Assembly: GCA_017503735.1 (NCBI GenBank)
Contig: JAFVSN010000056.1
Location: 1 to 64,000, forward strand
Reading direction: 5' to 3'
From: Lachnospiraceae bacterium
Lineage (GTDB): Bacteria > Bacillota > Clostridia > Lachnospirales > Lachnospiraceae
DNA length: 64,000 nt
The notes below the pieces were generated by a model. That model saw only the letters and a list, made by a program, of their open reading frames with translations. It ran no database searches and was not told the DNA's origin. Both the position numbers and the translations under genes were made by a program. Positions 41,213 through 50,253 of the stretch are shown here, piece after piece; position 1 is the first letter of the stretch, and each line of letters opens with the position of its first letter.

Positions 41213-41352
41213 TATCTTTTTGGGACAGGTGAGGCCCATGGCCGATTCCTGACCGGTGGTATAGTCCACGAACTCCGAAAGGGAGCCGAACCGGTGAGAC
41301 CAGAACGGTCAATTCCGGTACCGACGGTATAGTCCGGATGGGAAAAAGGAGG
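41213..41352 (+). ncRNA. FMN (RFN) riboswitch
   Basis: Conserved RFN segments appear in order: GGGACAGGTGAG, GATTCCTGACCGGTGGTATA, GTCCACGAAC, GAGCCGAACCGGTGAGACCA, AATTCCGGTACCGACGGTAT and AGTCCGGATGGGAAAAAGG. P1 (CTTTTT 41216-41221 with AAAAAG 41343-41348) reaches into the AGGAGG ribosome binding site (41347-41352), so FMN binding should block translation of ribU directly. The class senses FMN and represses riboflavin synthesis or uptake. Confidence 0.93.
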
Positions 41353-41360
41353 ATATAACT

Positions 41361-41999
41361 ATGAACAAAACCCAAAGCAGTAACCCGTCAACTATTTCAA
41401 CCACAGCCAAACTGACCATCACGGCCATGTTCGGTGCACTGGCAGCAATTCTCATGCTGCTTGAATTCCCCATCTTTTTTACATTGCCTTTTATCAAACT
41501 GGACTTTTCGGACGTTCCGGTTATTTTAGGTGCTTATATGTTAGGTCCGCTCTGGGGATGCGTCATCGGAGCCATCAAGATTGCGCTGAATTTTGTTTTA
41601 AACGGCACCATCACCGGCGGGATCGGAGAACTGGCAAACCTAATGTTTACCCTGGCCTATGTGCTTCCGGCAAGCCTTATCTATCAGGGAAAGCGCACGA
41701 AGGGCGGCGCGGTACTCAGTCTGATTGTTGCCTCTGTTTTTGCTTCCGTGGCTGCCGTTATCTTAGACTGGTTTGTGGTATTTCCGGTATACATGAAGGT
41801 ATTCCATCTTGATATGGAATCCATTCTCGGCATGGCTACCGGTGCAAACTCTCTGGTAAAGAGCGAAGGTACTCTCATGTGGCTCTCCGTATTTCCGGCA
41901 AACCTGTTAAAATACGCTTGCGCTTCCGTGATTACCTTCTTTGTATATTCACCGCTTCGGAAACTGATTAATTCCGTGGCACACAAACAAAGAACTTAA
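41361..41999 (+). CDS. ribU: Riboflavin ECF transporter S component
   Basis: A 212-residue membrane protein with six predicted helices. It captures riboflavin and docks on the shared ECF EcfA/A'/T module, which is not in this window. The RibU pattern is visible: TAMFGALAAILMLLEFPIFF, KLDFSDVPVILGAYMLGPLWG, the Asn/Gly-rich GTITGGIGELAN and FPANLLKY. An FMN riboswitch 8 bp upstream of the ATG supports riboflavin as substrate. The gene ends at a bidirectional terminator. Confidence 0.93.
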   Translation: MNKTQSSNPSTISTTAKLTITAMFGALAAILMLLEFPIFFTLPFIKLDFSDVPVILGAYMLGPLWGCVIGAIKIALNFVLNGTITGGIGELANLMFTLAYVLPASLIYQGKRTKGGAVLSLIVASVFASVAAVILDWFVVFPVYMKVFHLDMESILGMATGANSLVKSEGTLMWLSVFPANLLKYACASVITFFVYSPLRKLINSVAHKQRT

Positions 42000-42085
42000 A
42001 ACCGCAATACGTTAAAATCACTATAATTCCATGCAAAACAAGTGATACATACTCCTAAAACTTTGATTCAATTACTACGAAATAA

Positions 42086-42118
42086 AACAGAGACTCCGAT
42101 GCATTCGAAGTCTCTGTT
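42086..42118. terminator. Bidirectional terminator between ribU and ksgA
   Basis: AACAGAGACT (42086-42095) pairs with AGTCTCTGTT (42109-42118). On the plus strand it is followed by C and eight T residues. On the minus strand TTTTATTT follows. It serves the convergent ribU and ksgA genes. Confidence 0.85.
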
Positions 42119-42134
42119 CTTTTTTTTCTCAATG

Positions 42135-43001
42135 CTATTTTCCCGCAAACACATTTGCCAGCTTCGCAAACTCCGCCAACGTCAGTGCTTCCCCTCGTAT
42201 CGTCGGGGAATACCCACATGCTTCCAAAGCATTTGTCACCTCTTCTTTTGAGAAAGAAAGCTCCGGCGAATTGGTAAGACCGTTTACCAAGGTCTTTCTG
42301 CGTTGTGCGAACGAAGCTCTGATAAGCTTAAATAACAGCTTCTCATCCGCCACCTCCACCGGTGGCTTATCATGCAGCGTCAGACGAATCACCGCAGAGC
42401 CCACATTCGGACGTGGCATAAAACAGTTGGGCGGTACGTTGGCAGCGATGTACGGCTCCGCATAATATTGCACTGCCAGGGAAAGCGCACCGTAATCCTT
42501 GCTACCCGGTCCTGCCTGCATGCGGTCCGCCACTTCTTTCTGCACCATAACAGTAATGGACGCAAGCGGTACCCCTGTTTCAAACAATCCCATAATAATC
42601 GGTGTTGTAATATAATAAGGCAGATTTGCCACTACTTTCATGGGACGACCGCCGTTTTCTTCTTCCGCCAGCTTCTTTAAATCCAGCTTTAGCACATCGG
42701 AATTGATTACCTTCACATTGTCATAGGCCGCAAGGGTATCTTCCGTTAAAATCGGAATCAGGTTTTTGTCAATTTCCACCGCTATGACCTTTCCTGCATT
42801 TTCACAAAGGTACTGGGTCATGGTTCCGATACCCGGACCGATTTCCAACACGCAATCATCCTTCGAAATATCCGCAGCACGAATAATCTTTTCCAGTACA
42901 TGGGTATCAATCAAAAAGTTCTGACCGAACTTCTTTTGGAAATTAAAGCCATATTTATTTAAAATCGCTATAGTCTCTTTTGGATTTCCCAGAGTCGCCA
43001 T
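42135..43001 (-). CDS. rsmA: 16S rRNA (adenine1518-N6/adenine1519-N6)-dimethyltransferase
   Basis: A 288-residue SAM-dependent enzyme that dimethylates two adenines in helix 45 of 16S rRNA (KsgA). Motifs are FGQNFLID, the SAM-binding VLEIGPGIGTMTQYL, VIAVEIDKNL, the catalytic NLPYYITTPI and RPNVGSAVIRL. A longer in-frame ORF (to 43244) overlaps tatD and is not conserved; AGGAGGAAAGGA before the ATG at 43001 sets the start. It lies downstream of tatD in the usual tatD-ksgA order. Confidence 0.95.
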   Translation of the reverse strand: MATLGNPKETIAILNKYGFNFQKKFGQNFLIDTHVLEKIIRAADISKDDCVLEIGPGIGTMTQYLCENAGKVIAVEIDKNLIPILTEDTLAAYDNVKVINSDVLKLDLKKLAEEENGGRPMKVVANLPYYITTPIIMGLFETGVPLASITVMVQKEVADRMQAGPGSKDYGALSLAVQYYAEPYIAANVPPNCFMPRPNVGSAVIRLTLHDKPPVEVADEKLLFKLIRASFAQRRKTLVNGLTNSPELSFSKEEVTNALEACGYSPTIRGEALTLAEFAKLANVFAGK

Positions 43002-43084
43002 ATTTATCCTTTCCTCCTGTTTCCGGGCACCTGTAACTGTTTCGCCTTTGCTCCTCTTGAAACAATGTCCTTTTATGTCATCCA

Positions 43085-43861
43085 CTACAACAAACGATAC
43101 AATTGTCTTGCATTTTCCTCCGTCAAACGTTCCACTTCCTCCGTTGTCATGCCACGCAATGCCGCAATCTCCGCTATCACATGCATAAGCAACGTGGAAT
43201 CGTTTCGCTTTCCGCGATAAGGTACCGGCGCCAGATACGGGCAATCCGTTTCAATCACCAATTTGTCAAGGGGCATGGTTTCCACCACTTCCTTCAACTT
43301 CTTTCCGTTCTTAAACGTCACGACACCGCCCACACCGATATAAAAGCCCATATCGGTATATTCCTTCGCAATTTCCGCCGAACCGGAAAAGCAATGGATT
43401 ACACCACGAAGTTTTCCTCCGGATTTCTTATATGCTTCCCGCATAATCTCCAGCGTTTCCTGCGTAGCCTCTCTGGAATGAATTACTACCGGCAAATCCT
43501 TTTCCACTGCCAGATGAAGCTGTCTTATAAACCACTCCCGTTGCACGTCATGAGGTGCCGTATCCCAGTAATAATCCAATCCGATTTCACCGATAGCAAC
43601 AATTTTCTCTGTATCTGCCAATCGTGAAATCTCTTCAAACATCTCCTCCGTCACTTCTCCCGCATGATCCGGATGGATGCCCGCCGCACCGTACACAAAA
43701 GAATACTGCGCTGTCAATTCCGAAATTCTTTTTAAAGATGCCGGACTTGCACAAATATTTACTACCGTACCTACTCCTTTTTCCTGTAAAGAAGAAAGCA
43801 CCGCTTCTCTGTCTTCATCAAAAGCCTCATCATCATAATGGGCATGGGTATCAAAAATCAT
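43085..43861 (-). CDS. tatD: TatD family metal-dependent hydrolase/DNase
   Basis: A 258-residue TIM-barrel metallo-hydrolase. It shows IFDTHAHYDDEAFDED (HxH metal motif), GIHPDHA, AIGEIGLDYYW, the PVVIHSREA and HCFSGSAEIAKEY histidines, and the Asp in IETDCPYLAPVPYRGKRN. Relatives act as 3'-5' DNases or D-aminoacyl hydrolases. An in-frame ATG six codons upstream is possible; AAAGG sits before the ATG at 43861. It lies 83 bp upstream of ksgA. Confidence 0.92.
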   Translation of the reverse strand: MIFDTHAHYDDEAFDEDREAVLSSLQEKGVGTVVNICASPASLKRISELTAQYSFVYGAAGIHPDHAGEVTEEMFEEISRLADTEKIVAIGEIGLDYYWDTAPHDVQREWFIRQLHLAVEKDLPVVIHSREATQETLEIMREAYKKSGGKLRGVIHCFSGSAEIAKEYTDMGFYIGVGGVVTFKNGKKLKEVVETMPLDKLVIETDCPYLAPVPYRGKRNDSTLLMHVIAEIAALRGMTTEEVERLTEENARQLYRLL

Positions 43862-43921
43862 AACAAACCTTTCTGTCATTGCAGGTTTTGCCTATAACCG
43901 TACAACACAATTTTCTACACA

Positions 43922-44950
43922 TTAAAAATTCCCACTCAAAGCTTCCTTCGTTATCGCAAAAAACTCCCGCACATAATACTGTATCGTAACCGCATAAAAA
44001 TCTGTGGCACCCAGGCCCGAAACATTGATGTACCCTAGATTCTTTGCCAGCTTTACGGCTCGAAACACATGAAAGTCGTTGGTGACCAGCACTACATTTT
44101 TACATACAAAACGAACCGGTTCTTTCGACTGTTCCGTCGCTGATTGCCCGCCCTCATTTACCGCTGTTTCCGCACCGTTCCCCTCGGTTTGTGGCACGAT
44201 ACTCTTTATCGCCGACTGTTCCGTTCCGGATTTTTCCCGCTCATAATTTTGTATCACTTCTGCGGAAAACCTCAAATTCTCCGTTGTGCTGGTAGAATGC
44301 TCCTCCAGTAAAATCCGTTCTTCGGAAATCCCGAGACGCATCAGGCCTCTACGAATCGCCTCCGCTTCACTGATTGTTTCGCCTGTCCCTTTCCCCCCGG
44401 AAGCCACCGCAACGGCCTGCGGATGTTCCTTCAGATACTCTGCGGCTGCTCTGATTCTTGCCCCAAGCACCAAGGTCGGCACTTCACCTCTGACCTGCGC
44501 TCCGAGAACAATCACGTACTCACCGTCCGCCGCCGGAACCTTTCTGCCCGCAGAAAATACCATCGCTTCCACCGCAAAAAAAACTGCCATACAAAACCAG
44601 AATACTCCGCACAAACACACTGCCGTCATTTTAAGCCGTGGCAAACGCCCGCTTAAAACCAAAAACAGCAAAACCACCGCAACCAATGCGATGACACAGG
44701 TCAACGGCCAAAACCACAAAAAAGAAGTTGCTTTACCGGAAGCGTACACCACCACCGTGGAATACAGGAACGCAAACACTGCAAACAACAACAGAAATCC
44801 AAGGGTAATCCACAAAAAAATCTGCATGCCCTTACTCCTTTCCGGTCGCTTTACACGCCTCCCCGCCGATTCCTTCTCCTTCATCAAACTACGTTCAAAC
44901 TTATCCCATCCAAACATCCCACACTTACCGAAAAAACCTTTCTTATCCAT
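43922..44950 (-). CDS. YdcF/ElyC family membrane protein (DUF218)
   Basis: A 342-residue protein with three helices (about 42-70, 77-100, 108-132) and a C-terminal DUF218 domain (about 143-342). The domain has YVIVLGAQVRGEVPTLVLGARIRAA, VASGGKGTGETISEAEAI, LEEHSTSTTENLRFS and VTNDFHVFRA. The family includes E. coli ElyC and SanA, linked to envelope integrity; the biochemical activity is unclear. A low-complexity Glu/Gln/Ser insert (about 240-275) interrupts the domain. GGAGGG precedes the ATG. The 533-bp gap upstream holds a giant inverted repeat. Confidence 0.82.
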   Translation of the reverse strand: MDKKGFFGKCGMFGWDKFERSLMKEKESAGRRVKRPERSKGMQIFLWITLGFLLLFAVFAFLYSTVVVYASGKATSFLWFWPLTCVIALVAVVLLFLVLSGRLPRLKMTAVCLCGVFWFCMAVFFAVEAMVFSAGRKVPAADGEYVIVLGAQVRGEVPTLVLGARIRAAAEYLKEHPQAVAVASGGKGTGETISEAEAIRRGLMRLGISEERILLEEHSTSTTENLRFSAEVIQNYEREKSGTEQSAIKSIVPQTEGNGAETAVNEGGQSATEQSKEPVRFVCKNVVLVTNDFHVFRAVKLAKNLGYINVSGLGATDFYAVTIQYYVREFFAITKEALSGNF

Positions 44951-45185
44951 ATGTTAACCCTCCTATGTACAACCGGTCTCAAACAAAATTCTTTAAAACC
45001 ACTCTAACACAGAAACATTAACCTATTCTTACCGACTTCTTAAGTATTCTTAAACATTCTCCATCAATTCGTGAAAGAAAACTATTATCTCACTGTGAAC
45101 TTGCGTTTCAGCACTTAACCGTCAGCACATTTTCGCCATAGATTATCCGCAGAAATCTCCTGAAAATAATCTCTATCAAAGACAG

Positions 45186-45473
45186 CCTCTAACCCCGAAC
45201 TGCTCTCTTCTTCAAAATCCGCCTATAAGAGAAAGGGGCTTGGAACTTTGTGCAGGATGTTAGCTTTTCTTAGTGCTCCGCTTGCGCATTGCTATGCTCA
45301 AACATGGAAGTTTGAGCAAGTGACGCACGCGCCACGGACGGCGCGTAAGGAACGGTAGCAAGCCGATTTACTTATCTCTCCCGGAGCAGTTAGAAAAACT
45401 TACATCCGTAACACGAGACAAGCTCCTTTCTCTTATAGGCGGATTTTGCAGGAATTCTTATCGGGGGTAGAGG
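45186..45473. repeat. Giant inverted repeat (288 bp) after metG, with TwoAYGGAY-like core
   Basis: The outer arms run CCTCTA-CCCCGA; AAAATCCGCCTATAAGAG (extended as AAAGG-GCTTG); and GGATGT-AG-TTTTCT, each with its reverse complement in the right half. The core (45276-45365, plus strand) holds two small hairpins: GCTCAAACATGGAAGTTTGA, with loop ATGGAA, and CGCGCCACGGACGGCGCG, with loop ACGGAC. One end lies 10 bp after the metG stop. The core and inner arms are shared with the repeat at 50.3 kb. The rest of the gap (44951-45185) is AT-rich with nothing else recognised. Confidence 0.85.
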
Positions 45474-45483
45474 CGTCCCTTTA

Positions 45484-47499
45484 TTAACAGATTTCTGCCC
45501 CTGCCGGCATCTTCTTCTCCGGCGTCATCAACGCCAGTTCACCGTTCTCATCCTCGGCACAAAGAAGCATTCCTTCGGATACGATACCCGCAAGAGTTGC
45601 CGGCTTTAAGTTTACTAAAACCATAACCTTCTTGCCCACCATTTCCTCAGCGGAATAGTGTTGTTTAATACCGGATACAATTTGCTTTACCTGACTGCCG
45701 ATCTTTACCTGAGAACACAGAAGCTTCTTAGACTTCTTCACTTCCTCACAAGCAATAATTTCACCCACCTGGAATTGTAACTTTGCAAAATCGTCGTAGG
45801 TGATTTCCGGCTTTGCCTCAATATCAATTACGGATTCTTCCTCTTTCGCTTCCTCTGCTCCCGGTACCGGAAGACCGAGGCGTTTTGCTTCCGCAGCCGC
45901 CTCTGCCGCTGCTTCCGCACGCTGCTTCTCCTGAATCACTGCAACCTTCTCCATGACTTCCTTTGCGTCAAGACGGGCAAAGAGAATCTCCGGTGTCTCG
46001 GTTACCTTCGTACCGGACGCATACAATCCGTAGCTCGCAAGGTCTTCCGCACTACGTTCCGTTGCATTTAACTGTGCAAAAATCTTATCTGCGGTACGCG
46101 GAAGGAAGGACTTAAGAAGAGATGCACCGATGCAGATACTTTCCACCAAATTGTAAAGCACGGTAGCCAGACGGTCAGCGTTTGCCTCGTCCTTTGCCAG
46201 AGCCCACGGAGCGGTCTCATCAATATATTTATTACAACGCTTGAACAAATTAAATACTGCGGAAATGGCATCTGCCACACGAAGCTTCTCCATCTTCTCT
46301 TCCACAAGGCCCGGGGTCTCAAGGACAAGTACCTTTAGCTCTTCATCCACCGGCTCAGCTACGCCACCGTTACGAACCACACCGTCAAAATATTTATTAC
46401 TCATGGAAATGGTACGGTTTACGAGATTGCCTAAGGTATTTGCAAGGTCCGCATTGAGACGCTCAACTAAAAGCTCCCAGGTAATGGTTCCGTCATTATC
46501 AAACGGCATTTCATGCAGTACGAAGTAACGTACCGCGTCCACACCGAACAAGTCTGCCATATCATCCGCATAAATTACATTGCCCTTGGACTTACTCATC
46601 TTGTCACCGCCCTGCAGCAGCCACGGATGACCAAAAATCTGCTTCGGAAGCGGAATATCTAAGGACATAAGGAAAATCGGCCAATAAATGGTATGGAAAC
46701 GAATAATATCCTTACCGATTAAGTGCAAATCTGCCGGCCAGAACTTCTTAAACTGCTCTGTGTGGTTACCGTCCGCATCATAACCGATACCGGTGATGTA
46801 GTTGGTGAGTGCATCCAGCCATACATAAACCACATGCTTCGGGTCCTCTTCCACCGGAATTCCCCACTGAAAAGAGGTACGGGATACACAAAGGTCCTGT
46901 AAGCCCGGAAGCAGGAAATTGTTCATCATCTCGTTCTTACGGCTTACCGGCTGAATGAACTCCGGATGCGTGTTGATGTGCTCAATGAGGCGGTCCGCAT
47001 ACTTGCTCATTCTAAAGAAATATGCCTCCTCCTTTGCCGGCTGTACCGCACGCCCACAGTCCGGGCACTTGCCGTCCACCAGCTGGGAATCGGTCCAGAA
47101 GGACTCACACGGGGTACAATACATTCCTTCATAAGCACCCTTATAAATATCGCCCTTGTCTACCATCTTCTTGAAAATCTTCTTTACCTGGGCTTCGTGG
47201 TCCGCATCGGTGGTACGGATAAACTTATCATAGGAAGTATCCACCAAATCCCAGATCCGCTTAATCTCACCGGAAACATTGTCTACAAATTCCTTCGGAG
47301 TTACGCCTGCCGCAGCCGCCTTCTCCTCAATCTTCTGACCGTGCTCGTCGGTACCGGTCTGTAAAAATACATCATAGCCCTGAAATCTTTTATAACGGGC
47401 GATGCTGTCTGCCAAAATTGCCTCGTAGGTGTTGCCGATGTGCGGCTTACCGGAGGTGTATGCAATTGCGGTTGTAATATAATACGGTTTCTTACTCAT
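45484..47499 (-). CDS. metG: Methionyl-tRNA synthetase
   Basis: A 671-residue class I synthetase that charges tRNA-Met. It shows the HIGN signature (SGKPHIGNTYEA), a zinc-binding insert with CTPCESFW and CPDCGRAV, KMSKS (GDKMSKSKGN, about 299-304), an anticodon-binding helical domain, then an Ala/Glu linker and a C-terminal OB-fold tRNA-binding domain (about 565-671). GAGGG precedes the ATG at 47499, preferred over an in-frame ATG 13 codons upstream. It lies 84 bp after metI in the same direction with no terminator seen between, so it may be the last gene of the T-box operon. Confidence 0.95.
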   Translation of the reverse strand: MSKKPYYITTAIAYTSGKPHIGNTYEAILADSIARYKRFQGYDVFLQTGTDEHGQKIEEKAAAAGVTPKEFVDNVSGEIKRIWDLVDTSYDKFIRTTDADHEAQVKKIFKKMVDKGDIYKGAYEGMYCTPCESFWTDSQLVDGKCPDCGRAVQPAKEEAYFFRMSKYADRLIEHINTHPEFIQPVSRKNEMMNNFLLPGLQDLCVSRTSFQWGIPVEEDPKHVVYVWLDALTNYITGIGYDADGNHTEQFKKFWPADLHLIGKDIIRFHTIYWPIFLMSLDIPLPKQIFGHPWLLQGGDKMSKSKGNVIYADDMADLFGVDAVRYFVLHEMPFDNDGTITWELLVERLNADLANTLGNLVNRTISMSNKYFDGVVRNGGVAEPVDEELKVLVLETPGLVEEKMEKLRVADAISAVFNLFKRCNKYIDETAPWALAKDEANADRLATVLYNLVESICIGASLLKSFLPRTADKIFAQLNATERSAEDLASYGLYASGTKVTETPEILFARLDAKEVMEKVAVIQEKQRAEAAAEAAAEAKRLGLPVPGAEEAKEEESVIDIEAKPEITYDDFAKLQFQVGEIIACEEVKKSKKLLCSQVKIGSQVKQIVSGIKQHYSAEEMVGKKVMVLVNLKPATLAGIVSEGMLLCAEDENGELALMTPEKKMPAGAEIC

Positions 47500-47583
47500 A
47501 GTTTTTCCCTCTTTCACTTCTGATTTTCTATCTTGCATCTACAATCATTCCCAAGGGCACGTTGCAGACATTTTAATTAAGGT

Positions 47584-48288
47584 CTAATGTTTCACTCTAC
47601 GATCCAGCTTCACTGCCAACTTCGTACCGATACTCTGGAATACCTGCACCAGCACAATCAGGATAATGACTGCAATTAGCATAACCAGATATTTATATCG
47701 ATAATATCCGTAGTTGATGGCGATTTTACCCAATCCGCCACCGCCGATAATGCCGCTCATAGCGGTATATCCGAGAATCGTCGTAATGGCAATGGTAAAG
47801 TTGGAAATCAAGGACGGAATACTTTCCGGCAACATGACCTTTACAATAATCTGCATCGGAGAAGCCCCCATACTCTGCGCCATTTCGATGATATTCGGGT
47901 TCAGTTCACGAAGACTGCTCTCCACCAATCGCGCTACAAACGGAAACGCCGCAATGACTAACGGTACGATGGAGGCGGTGGTTCCCACAGAAGTACCCAC
48001 AATCAATCTTGTCAACGGAAATACCAAAATCATCAAAATCAAAAACGGAATGGAACGGAGCAGGTTAATCACTACGTTTAACACATGCATAAGACCCTTC
48101 GGAAGGGGCAATACACCGTCCTTCTCACCGGCCACCAATAAAATTCCTAACGGCAGACCCAGCAGAATTGCAAAGGCCGTAGCCAGTACCGTCACATAAG
48201 TGGTTTCCCACAACGCAAAAGGCATCTCTTCCTTTAAAATCGTCAGTGCTTCAGAAATTGCTTCCGATGTAAACATTTTATCAAGCAT
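47584..48288 (-). CDS. metI: Methionine ABC transporter permease
   Basis: A 234-residue permease with five to six membrane helices (first about 29-52). It contains the EAA-type coupling loop ESSLRELNPNIIEMAQSMGASPMQIIVKVMLPES and the family-typical SNFTIAITTILGYTAMSGIIGGGGLG. It pairs with MetN and MetQ to import methionine. It overlaps metN by 8 bp, implying coupling, and belongs to the operon read from the methionine T-box. Confidence 0.94.
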   Translation of the reverse strand: MLDKMFTSEAISEALTILKEEMPFALWETTYVTVLATAFAILLGLPLGILLVAGEKDGVLPLPKGLMHVLNVVINLLRSIPFLILMILVFPLTRLIVGTSVGTTASIVPLVIAAFPFVARLVESSLRELNPNIIEMAQSMGASPMQIIVKVMLPESIPSLISNFTIAITTILGYTAMSGIIGGGGLGKIAINYGYYRYKYLVMLIAVIILIVLVQVFQSIGTKLAVKLDRRVKH

Positions 48289-49291
48289 GTTCCGTCACCT
48301 CCGTTACCAAGACATTTCCTGTCGCAGTCAAATACTTTACGGCACGTTGCAGGGTTTCTTCCTCCTCCGGAAGACCTAAAAGCATGTTTCCGTACACCTT
48401 ATCCCCGAGACACTTGGTGGATGCGTACAAAATGTTTGCCGCAATCTTTTCATCAATGGCCATCTGGGTAATGAGCGGTGCCCCCGCTGCCATTGCCCCG
48501 TTAAATACCACCCGGAGTACTCTCTCTCCCGGATGTACCGGAACAACCTCTTCTTCACCGTCCGGGAATACGAGACGTTTTGCCGCATCGGACTGTGGGT
48601 TTGCAAATACTTCGGAAACCTCACCTTCCTCCGCAACCACACCGCCGTCCAAAATCGCTACCCGGTTACAAATCTCCTCCACCACGCTCATCTGGTGGGT
48701 AATAATAATAATCGTAATACCGAGACGCTCGTTAATATCCTTAAGAAGCTCCAAAATATCGTGGGTTGTCTTCGGGTCCAGCGCACTGGTGGCTTCATCG
48801 CAAAGAAGCACCTTCGGCTGGGTCGCCAACGCTCTTGCAATGGCGATTCGTTGCTGTTGACCGCCGGATAACTGGGCCGGATAATTCTCCGCCTTGTCCG
48901 GAAGTCCGACAATTTCAAGAAGTTCCATGGCACGCTTCTTCGCCTCTGCCTTCTTTACTCCCGCAAGCTCCAACGGGAAGCAGATATTCCGAAGACAAGT
49001 CTTTTGCATCAAAAGATTAAAGCCTTGGAAAATCATGGTCACATCCCGGCGCACCTCACGGAGTTCCTTCTTGGAAAGATCTCCCAGATTCTTTTCGTCC
49101 ATAAGAACGGAACCTTCCGTCGGCCGCTCCAACATATTGATACAGCGCACCAACGTACTCTTTCCCGCACCGCTCATACCGATGATTCCATAAATGTCAC
49201 CGTCATTTATGGTTAGGGAAATATTCTTTAATGCCTCCACCGTTCCGGCTGTGGTCCGGAAGGTTTTGGACAAATCCTTTATTTCAATCAT
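48281..49291 (-). CDS. metN: Methionine ABC transporter ATP-binding protein
   Basis: A 336-residue ATPase with Walker A GMSGAGKST, LSGGQQQR, Walker B VLLCDEATSALD and the switch His in IIITHQM. The C-terminal NIL domain (about 258-336, RVLRVVFNGAMAAGAPLITQMA) is typical of MetN and senses methionine for trans-inhibition. The ATG at 49291 is preceded by GGAGGTGA. An in-frame start 8 codons upstream is less likely. It overlaps metI and follows metQ by 70 bp. Confidence 0.95.
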   Translation of the reverse strand: MIEIKDLSKTFRTTAGTVEALKNISLTINDGDIYGIIGMSGAGKSTLVRCINMLERPTEGSVLMDEKNLGDLSKKELREVRRDVTMIFQGFNLLMQKTCLRNICFPLELAGVKKAEAKKRAMELLEIVGLPDKAENYPAQLSGGQQQRIAIARALATQPKVLLCDEATSALDPKTTHDILELLKDINERLGITIIIITHQMSVVEEICNRVAILDGGVVAEEGEVSEVFANPQSDAAKRLVFPDGEEEVVPVHPGERVLRVVFNGAMAAGAPLITQMAIDEKIAANILYASTKCLGDKVYGNMLLGLPEEEETLQRAVKYLTATGNVLVTEVTEHA

Positions 49292-49361
49292 GACTTCACC
49301 TCCGCCACCGGACACATCTGCCCGAGGCTTCCTTTCTGCCGATCATTATACCGATATCTGC

Positions 49362-50219
49362 TTACTCCTGAGTCTTGATGACATCAAGGCTGGTCTGCTT
49401 ACCGCCGTAAATGCCCATCGGCTCTACGTGAACGGAAACCGCAGATACGATATGCGTGCCGTTCTGCGCATTAAAATCATCCAAATACGGGGTATGCTGG
49501 AAGTAGTTTGCATCCACTTCACCGCTCTCTACCACGTTGTTCGGCTGTACATAATCCGTGTACTCGATAATCTCAAGGGTAATATCTTTGGCTGCAAGAA
49601 TATCCTTTGCAATCTCTAGAATCTCTGCATGCGGAGTCGGAGAAGCCGCAACGGAAATCTTCGTTCCTGCCAAAGCCGCATAATCTACGGATGCATCGTA
49701 ACCGTCTCCCGGCTCAGCCACAACGCTGACAACCGCACCGGCATAGGTCTTACCGATGTAATCAGCCACTGCACTGCTCTCCAATGCCGCAACCAATGCC
49801 TTAATCTTATCCGCGGACTCGTTCCCTTCCTTTACCGCAAGAATGTTACTGTAAGCGGAAAATGCACCTTCAATGGCAAGAGAATCCTCTACCGGGTTAA
49901 TATCTGCGGAAATCGCATAGTTGGAATTGATTACCGCATAATCCACATCCTGCAATACATTCGGAAGCTGTGCCGCTTCTACTTCATTGAACGTAAGATT
50001 GTACGGATTCTCCGCAATATCTCTTACAGTTGCGGTGATGCCTGTGCCTTCCTTTAAGGTAATATACCCAAGTTCCTCCAAAAGAAGCAATGCTCTTGCC
50101 TCATTGGTGGTATCATTCGGAACCGCAATGGTGATTCCCTTGTTCTTACCGCAACCTGCAAACATAGCGATTGCTAAAACTGCTGTTACTAAAAGTGCTG
50201 TAAGTTTTCTCTTCTTCAT
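49362..50219 (-). CDS. metQ: Methionine-binding lipoprotein
   Basis: A 285-residue NlpA/MetQ-type solute-binding lipoprotein (lipobox AMFAGC, Cys 23) anchored outside the membrane. It shows ITIAVPNDTTNEARALLLLEELGYITLKEG, NPYNLTFNEVEAAQLPNVLQDVDYAVINSNYA and DANYFQHTPYLDDFN. It delivers methionine to MetNI. AAAAGGAG precedes the ATG. It is the first gene after the methionine T-box, but a giant inverted repeat separates the two. Confidence 0.94.
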   Translation of the reverse strand: MKKRKLTALLVTAVLAIAMFAGCGKNKGITIAVPNDTTNEARALLLLEELGYITLKEGTGITATVRDIAENPYNLTFNEVEAAQLPNVLQDVDYAVINSNYAISADINPVEDSLAIEGAFSAYSNILAVKEGNESADKIKALVAALESSAVADYIGKTYAGAVVSVVAEPGDGYDASVDYAALAGTKISVAASPTPHAEILEIAKDILAAKDITLEIIEYTDYVQPNNVVESGEVDANYFQHTPYLDDFNAQNGTHIVSAVSVHVEPMGIYGGKQTSLDVIKTQE

Positions 50220-50253
50220 AATTTTTCTCCTTTTCTATTCTTTTTGCTGGACA

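Noticed and set aside
42135-43244. The longer 369-codon version of rsmA
   Set aside because: The extra N-terminus lies over tatD, is not conserved, and a strong AGGAGG site precedes the internal ATG at 43001.
45290-45350. CsrA-type sRNA because of GGA loops
   Set aside because: Only two GGA loops per element and one loop does not fit ANGGA; the AYGGAY two-hairpin layout is a closer match.
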